Source: Azolla caroliniana
Lineage: Eukaryota; Polypodiophyta
DNA: 64,000 bases
NCBI GenBank assembly: GCA_043228905.1
Contig: JBHGNT010000002.1
Coordinates: 27,032,001 to 27,096,000 of the forward strand
Direction of reading: 5' to 3'
Below, one piece after another: positions 60,444 through 64,000 of this stretch (within the stretch, counting starts at the first letter, position 1; every line of letters begins with the position of its first letter). The position numbers and the translations under genes are program-made. Under the pieces are notes generated by a model. The model had not been told where the DNA came from. It ran no database searches and was given only the letters and a program-made list of their open reading frames with translations.

Positions 60444-61068
60444 TTACACAATACCAGCACTCGGTTTGCTGGTTCTGCCTGGTTGATGCAGGCTGGTGGA
60501 AGCTCCCCTTTCTACCGGAATTCCCTCAGCTGTTTCAACCTTCTTGCTGCCTGGAATTAAACTGTTGTGGACCTCATCCACCTCTTCCTCGGCCATTCCT
60601 CCCCCAATTTCCACAACCACGACCGTGACCTCAACTGAGATCATCATGTGTATATAGCATCTGCCCATCAGATGCTGTGCTTTTCGACCGTGTATGGTTC
60701 TCCTCAACCATTAGCGTGGATTGCAAGTCGAAAAAGCTTGGGAGGTTCTCCCTTGTTGTTATGGCAGTTCGAAATGAACCATATTTTTGTGCAAGGCCGC
60801 CATGACAGATATGCACCATCTCGTCATCATCAACTGCGACATTGATGGAGCCAAGTGAATCACATAAGTCTTTGATCTGGAGGGTATAGTCCGTCACGGA
60901 CATATCCCCCTGTCGAATATTGTTCAACTCCTGCCGGAGTTGAAGTTTTCTCGCTGTGGTTGAAGCTGCGAAAATCTTCTTCAAGTTTTTCCACGCTTCT
61001 GTTGGGGCTTTCGCATCTCGAATATAGCTTAACATGTGATCTTGCACACATGTTGCCAAACAATACAT
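60444..61068 (-). pseudogene. Copia B gag region
   Basis: It reads AWKNLKKIFAASTTARKLQL, QELNNIRQGDMSVTDYTLQI, and DEMVHICHGGLAQKYGSFRT, the arrangement of copia gag (UBN2-type). A Gly/Arg-rich part follows and then, in a shifted frame, the nucleocapsid zinc knuckle around 60430-60475 (CWYCVKPGHFEAEC style). Frameshifts separate the gag pieces and the start codon is not clear. Confidence 0.75.
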
Positions 61069-61410
61069 TACCCTACTGGTGCTTTGCTGCCATGTGGGGT
61101 AGTTGGGACTTGTAGTATCGGGGGCTGTTTCCTAAGCTCCCTCGATATAACTCCAATACCCTTGCCCAACTAAGTACTATTGCATCTTATATTCCCAAGA
61201 TGCGTAGTTGTGCCTGTCCAACTTCTCTGTTGGAAGTGCGCTACCCATCTGTGCATTCATTTTTCTGATTTAGCTTGATTCGTATGATCCTGTTAAGGTG
61301 AAGCCTCTTGTTGTGCAAAACTGCAGCAACGATAGCAGGTTTTAAAACAGCGTCTCTAGCTGCTCACACAGTTTCAATGGTAGAGCTCAGTGAAGGATCT
61401 CTAACCCTCA

Positions 61411-61423
61411 CGCTCTGATACCA
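61411..61423 (-). promoter_or_regulatory. Primer binding site of copia B (tRNA-iMet type)
   Basis: The minus strand reads TGGTATCAGAGCG, directly adjacent to the inner edge of the 5' LTR. TGGTATCAGAGC is the classical plant copia primer binding site complementary to initiator methionine tRNA. Confidence 0.93.
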
Positions 61424-61855
61424 TGTAAAGAATCTAACTCTAGTAGAGTTGAGTATTCAGAAGCGTAGTGTGTTTGTGTGAGAGTGGGTGAATAAGCAAG
61501 AGAAGAAATCAGAGAGAATAACCAGAAAATAATAAGAAAATACACAGTACGGGGATGACAGCTTATGCACTGAAGAGAGCTATATTAATTAACTAGAGAT
61601 CATCAACTAAACTAAATGGCCAAAGGGGGTTTTATATACAAGTCCTCAAGGGACTGCCCTATTAAATGTGTTGGTGGAATCTAACCAAGATATCCACTTG
61701 AGTACGATTTTGTCATAAGAATATATAATATTCTTTGACCACACTAACACTCGACAACTACATGGATTACAATAAAGTGTGCTCACACACTTTTTCACAC
61801 ATCGTCCTTTTCTTCATAAGCACATGTTCACACAAGTTGAGCTTGATTCTCAACA
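61424..61855 (-). repeat. 5' LTR of copia element B (432 bp)
   Basis: It starts TGTTGAGAATCAAGC on the minus strand and ends TTTACA. A 'tatataaaa' box at about 61630-61640 is a plausible promoter on the minus strand. Confidence 0.93.
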
Positions 61856-61860
61856 GAGGG

Positions 61861-62950
61861 ATTGTGGAGAGTTCCAAGAGGCCTTGCACCAAGGGAATAG
61901 GGCCCACTCACCGAAAACAAGACGGCCATTGGAGATGAACTTCGGCCGAGGAGGAATGAAGAGGCTAATGGAGGACGCCAAGAGAAGAAATGACAAGGCC
62001 ATCCACTACTCGACGATGGCAGGAATTCAAATGGGGAAAGATACACGGGGCAAGGGCAATAAAGAGGTTGAGTTCTGGCCATCTATCCTTGGGAGTCTTA
62101 CAAAGGGAAATCTTCGAAAGGACGAACCTAAGGAGGTCAAAAGAGGGTCCAAGCAGCGACTAGGTGGAAAGACCTAATGGAAGAGAATACGGGCTTGGTA
62201 GAAGCCATCTACCAAAACTATGAGGTTCTGATTGAAGAAAAGAAGGTGAGGAAGGATGAGAGAGGGTAAAGGAGAAAGGTGGACCAACCTTCAAGCTCTA
62301 CTCCAAGATAGAGAAAAAGGCTGACCTCATGCGAGTGATGAAGGAGAGGATCCTCAACAATTCCATAGAGTCCATAGAGGATCCTCAACAAAGATACGAA
62401 ATGCGGTGCCACTGGGGCAGCAGTGTTTGACTACAATCTCAAGGAGATGGAGAGAGTCATTGCAATGAACCTTGACGAGAATAAGGTGATTCCGGTCAAC
62501 TCGGTTCTTGTTGCTCAAATGAGGGGAAAAGACAAGAAAGGGACGATCTTGAAGAGGAGGATGCAAACAACTGTGTGGAAAGCTTCGACAACAAAAGGCG
62601 CAACAATCGTTGCTCATCAGCTCCCTACAGAAACCCAAGAGTCCTTTCTCCTAGTTTGCTCCTATTTCCTAGCAACTATTTCTTCGTAATCACCCTTGTA
62701 TTCGCCATTTTACACTCATTGTGAACCCTGTTTTGAAAAGGGGGATATTTTGTAAACAAATTAGTGGGTGTTGTTTTGATCCAAGAGTTTGGGTGAAAGA
62801 CAATGAGGGAGGTCGGTTCCCAACATTGACAACTAAGGTTTCCTTGAACCACAATTCCTCAAACCGTGATTCCTCAAACCAATAATTTTCTTGAAAGAGG
62901 ATAATTCTCAAAAAGGAAAGGGGGATTAGACGAGGACTATCCATGGAGGG
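61861..62950 (+). pseudogene. Retrotransposon remnant flanking copia B
   Basis: The plus strand reads MNFGRGGMKRLMEDAKRRND and LEEDANNCVESFDNKRRNNR-like frames. These are charged, gag-linker-like reading frames interrupted by stops. A purine-rich 'aaaaaggaaaggggga' at about 62910 resembles a polypurine tract. Before copia B inserted, this sequence continued from 55850. It could be the same old element as 52340-52870. Confidence 0.35.
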
Positions 62951-63079
62951 TTTCTAAGTTCTCTCTCATTGCATCACATCCACGGTAGATATTATTGTTA
63001 CATTAAGAGTAATTGCAGAAGAAAGTCAACTACAAGGAAAGACACTCTATTATTGCTTTGTTTGCCAACTAAAAACTGA

Positions 63080-64000
63080 GAATGGTTTCTCAAAATACTT
63101 TTTAAGTAATATGGGGGTTAAGCAAGATGTCCATTATCACCTACACTCTTTGGTTTAGGCATAGATAAATTGGAAGAAGTGGTGAATAGGGTTGCAAGAG
63201 AAGAAGGATTAGATGCCTCAAAACTTATGCAACAAGTTATCTTATTGTTTTTATATGTGGATGGTGTAACTATCTTTTCATACAATGTTGATGGTATGCA
63301 ACGTTTACTTGAAGCATTTGAAACATTTTGCCAAAGTAGCGGACTGATTGTAAATGTGAAAAAAACAAAAATGATGGCAATGTGAACCATCCAGCCTCCC
63401 CAATACCCTATGCTTACATATAAGGGAGAACATGTACAATTTGTACAAAGCTTTAAGTATTTTGGTATCGATGTACCTGCCACAAATAAATGGAGCGTAT
63501 GCTTTGAGTCTAGATTTCAAGCTGATTGGAAATGTTATTATATGTTGGAAAATAAATGCAACCAAAGTGATACTCGTGGATGGGAAGTAAAACTAATGTT
63601 ATTTACTGCCATGGTAGCACATGTTTTGCTTTATGGAGTAGGAGTGTGGGGAGGCAATATCTCTCTTAATGCATGGAATGAGATTGAGAAGATTCAAAAG
63701 ATGTTTTTAAGGAGACAATTGGGAGTTAAATCCACCACCTCCTATCAAGTTATGCTCTTGGAAACAGGTGTTCAACCTATAGAGATATTGGCGCTACATA
63801 TACAAATACTTACAAAAGTCAAGAATATGCCAAATATAGATTACCACATCTTGCTTGGAATGTTGGATGTAAACTACAAAAGAATCACAAGAGCAAAATT
63901 CTCTCGTCCGGTTGGGTAGTTGACACAAAAAAATGGTTCAAACGATGGGATGTGGAAGATCTCCTAAAGCTTTCAACTGATGCTATGAAATATGTAGTTA
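63080..64000 (+). pseudogene. LINE reverse transcriptase remnant (runs off the window)
   Basis: The plus strand reads GVKQDVHYHLHSL (decayed GVKQGCPLSPTLFGL), LEEVVNRVAREEGLDA, then LFLYVDGVTIFSYNVDGMQR. In the last, the catalytic YADD is YVDG. Next come LEAFETFCQSSGLIVNVKKT and KTKMMAM with a stop, then FKYFGIDV and MVAHVLLYGVGVWGG. The order and motifs match plant non-LTR RTs. The altered catalytic motif and stops mean it is dead. Confidence 0.78.

Larger units (their letters stand above)
55862..61855 (-). mobile_element. Copia element B, full length with LTRs and target duplication
   Basis: The two LTRs (55862-56335 and 61424-61855) start TG and end CA and differ by a 42-bp tandem duplication plus a few substitutions. 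They are flanked by the 5-bp target duplication GAGGG (55857-55861 and 61856-61860). The minus strand carries a tRNA-iMet-type primer binding site next to the 5' LTR and a polypurine tract next to the 3' LTR. Coding order gag, protease, integrase, RT, RNase H is that of Ty1/copia. The near-identical LTRs suggest recent insertion, yet the coding region is broken in several places, so movement would have needed proteins from another copy. Confidence 0.92.

Noticed and set aside
57727-60560. Plus-strand open frames opposite copia B (up to 135 aa)
   Set aside because: They are shadows of the antisense pol and gag frames and contain no independent motif.

Overview
This window is nuclear DNA from a land plant. 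The evidence is spliced genes with canonical GT-AG introns, Ty1/copia LTR retrotransposons, many decayed LINE fragments, tRNA-derived SINE-like pieces and a short plant-type telomere motif (CCCTAAA). One gene is a strong lineage clue. The C-terminal exons of a CLUAP1/IFT38 homologue, an intraflagellar transport protein, lie at 48.8-52.1 kb. Flowering plants and conifers have no flagella, so a bryophyte, lycophyte, fern, cycad or Ginkgo is more likely. The repeat-rich, intron-rich layout fits a fern or cycad/Ginkgo best. I cannot name the species.

Layout. (1) 0.1-17.6 kb, plus strand: a very large gene whose 5' end lies outside the window. It is an armadillo/HEAT-like plant protein with a charged coiled-coil tail. 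I could assemble 25 in-phase exons, plus a last exon whose frame is ambiguous. (2) 18.8-31.4 kb, minus strand, convergent with the first: a complete six-exon gene for a UBE3D-like (HECT-like E2-binding) protein of 520 aa. Its introns hold most of the LINE debris. (3) 34.25-38.7 kb, minus: a complete seven-exon gene for a 349-aa protein with two RanBP2-type zinc fingers. (4) 43.6-44.7 kb, minus: a single-exon gene for an Asn-Pro-repeat protein with a C-terminal membrane segment. (5) 48.8-52.1 kb, minus: the last three exons of CLUAP1/IFT38. (6) 52.3-62.9 kb: a nest of retrotransposons. Gag-like remnants surround a truncated copia (A) and a full-length copia (B). B has two LTRs, a primer binding site, a polypurine tract and a 5-bp target duplication. 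(7) 63.1-64 kb, plus: a LINE reverse-transcriptase remnant running off the edge.

The host genes look like unrelated housekeeping or cell-biology genes with no operon-like logic. I did not find a convincing new multi-gene system. The points most worth following are the splice/frame conflict at the tail of the large gene, the IFT gene and its missing 5' exons, a ~1.1-kb long inverted repeat at 47.2-48.25 kb, a palindrome-linked integrase duplication in copia B, and a dispersed repeat family with at least six copies in 25 kb. All exon boundaries were read by eye from splice motifs, phase and conserved protein segments. No alignment or transcript data were available.
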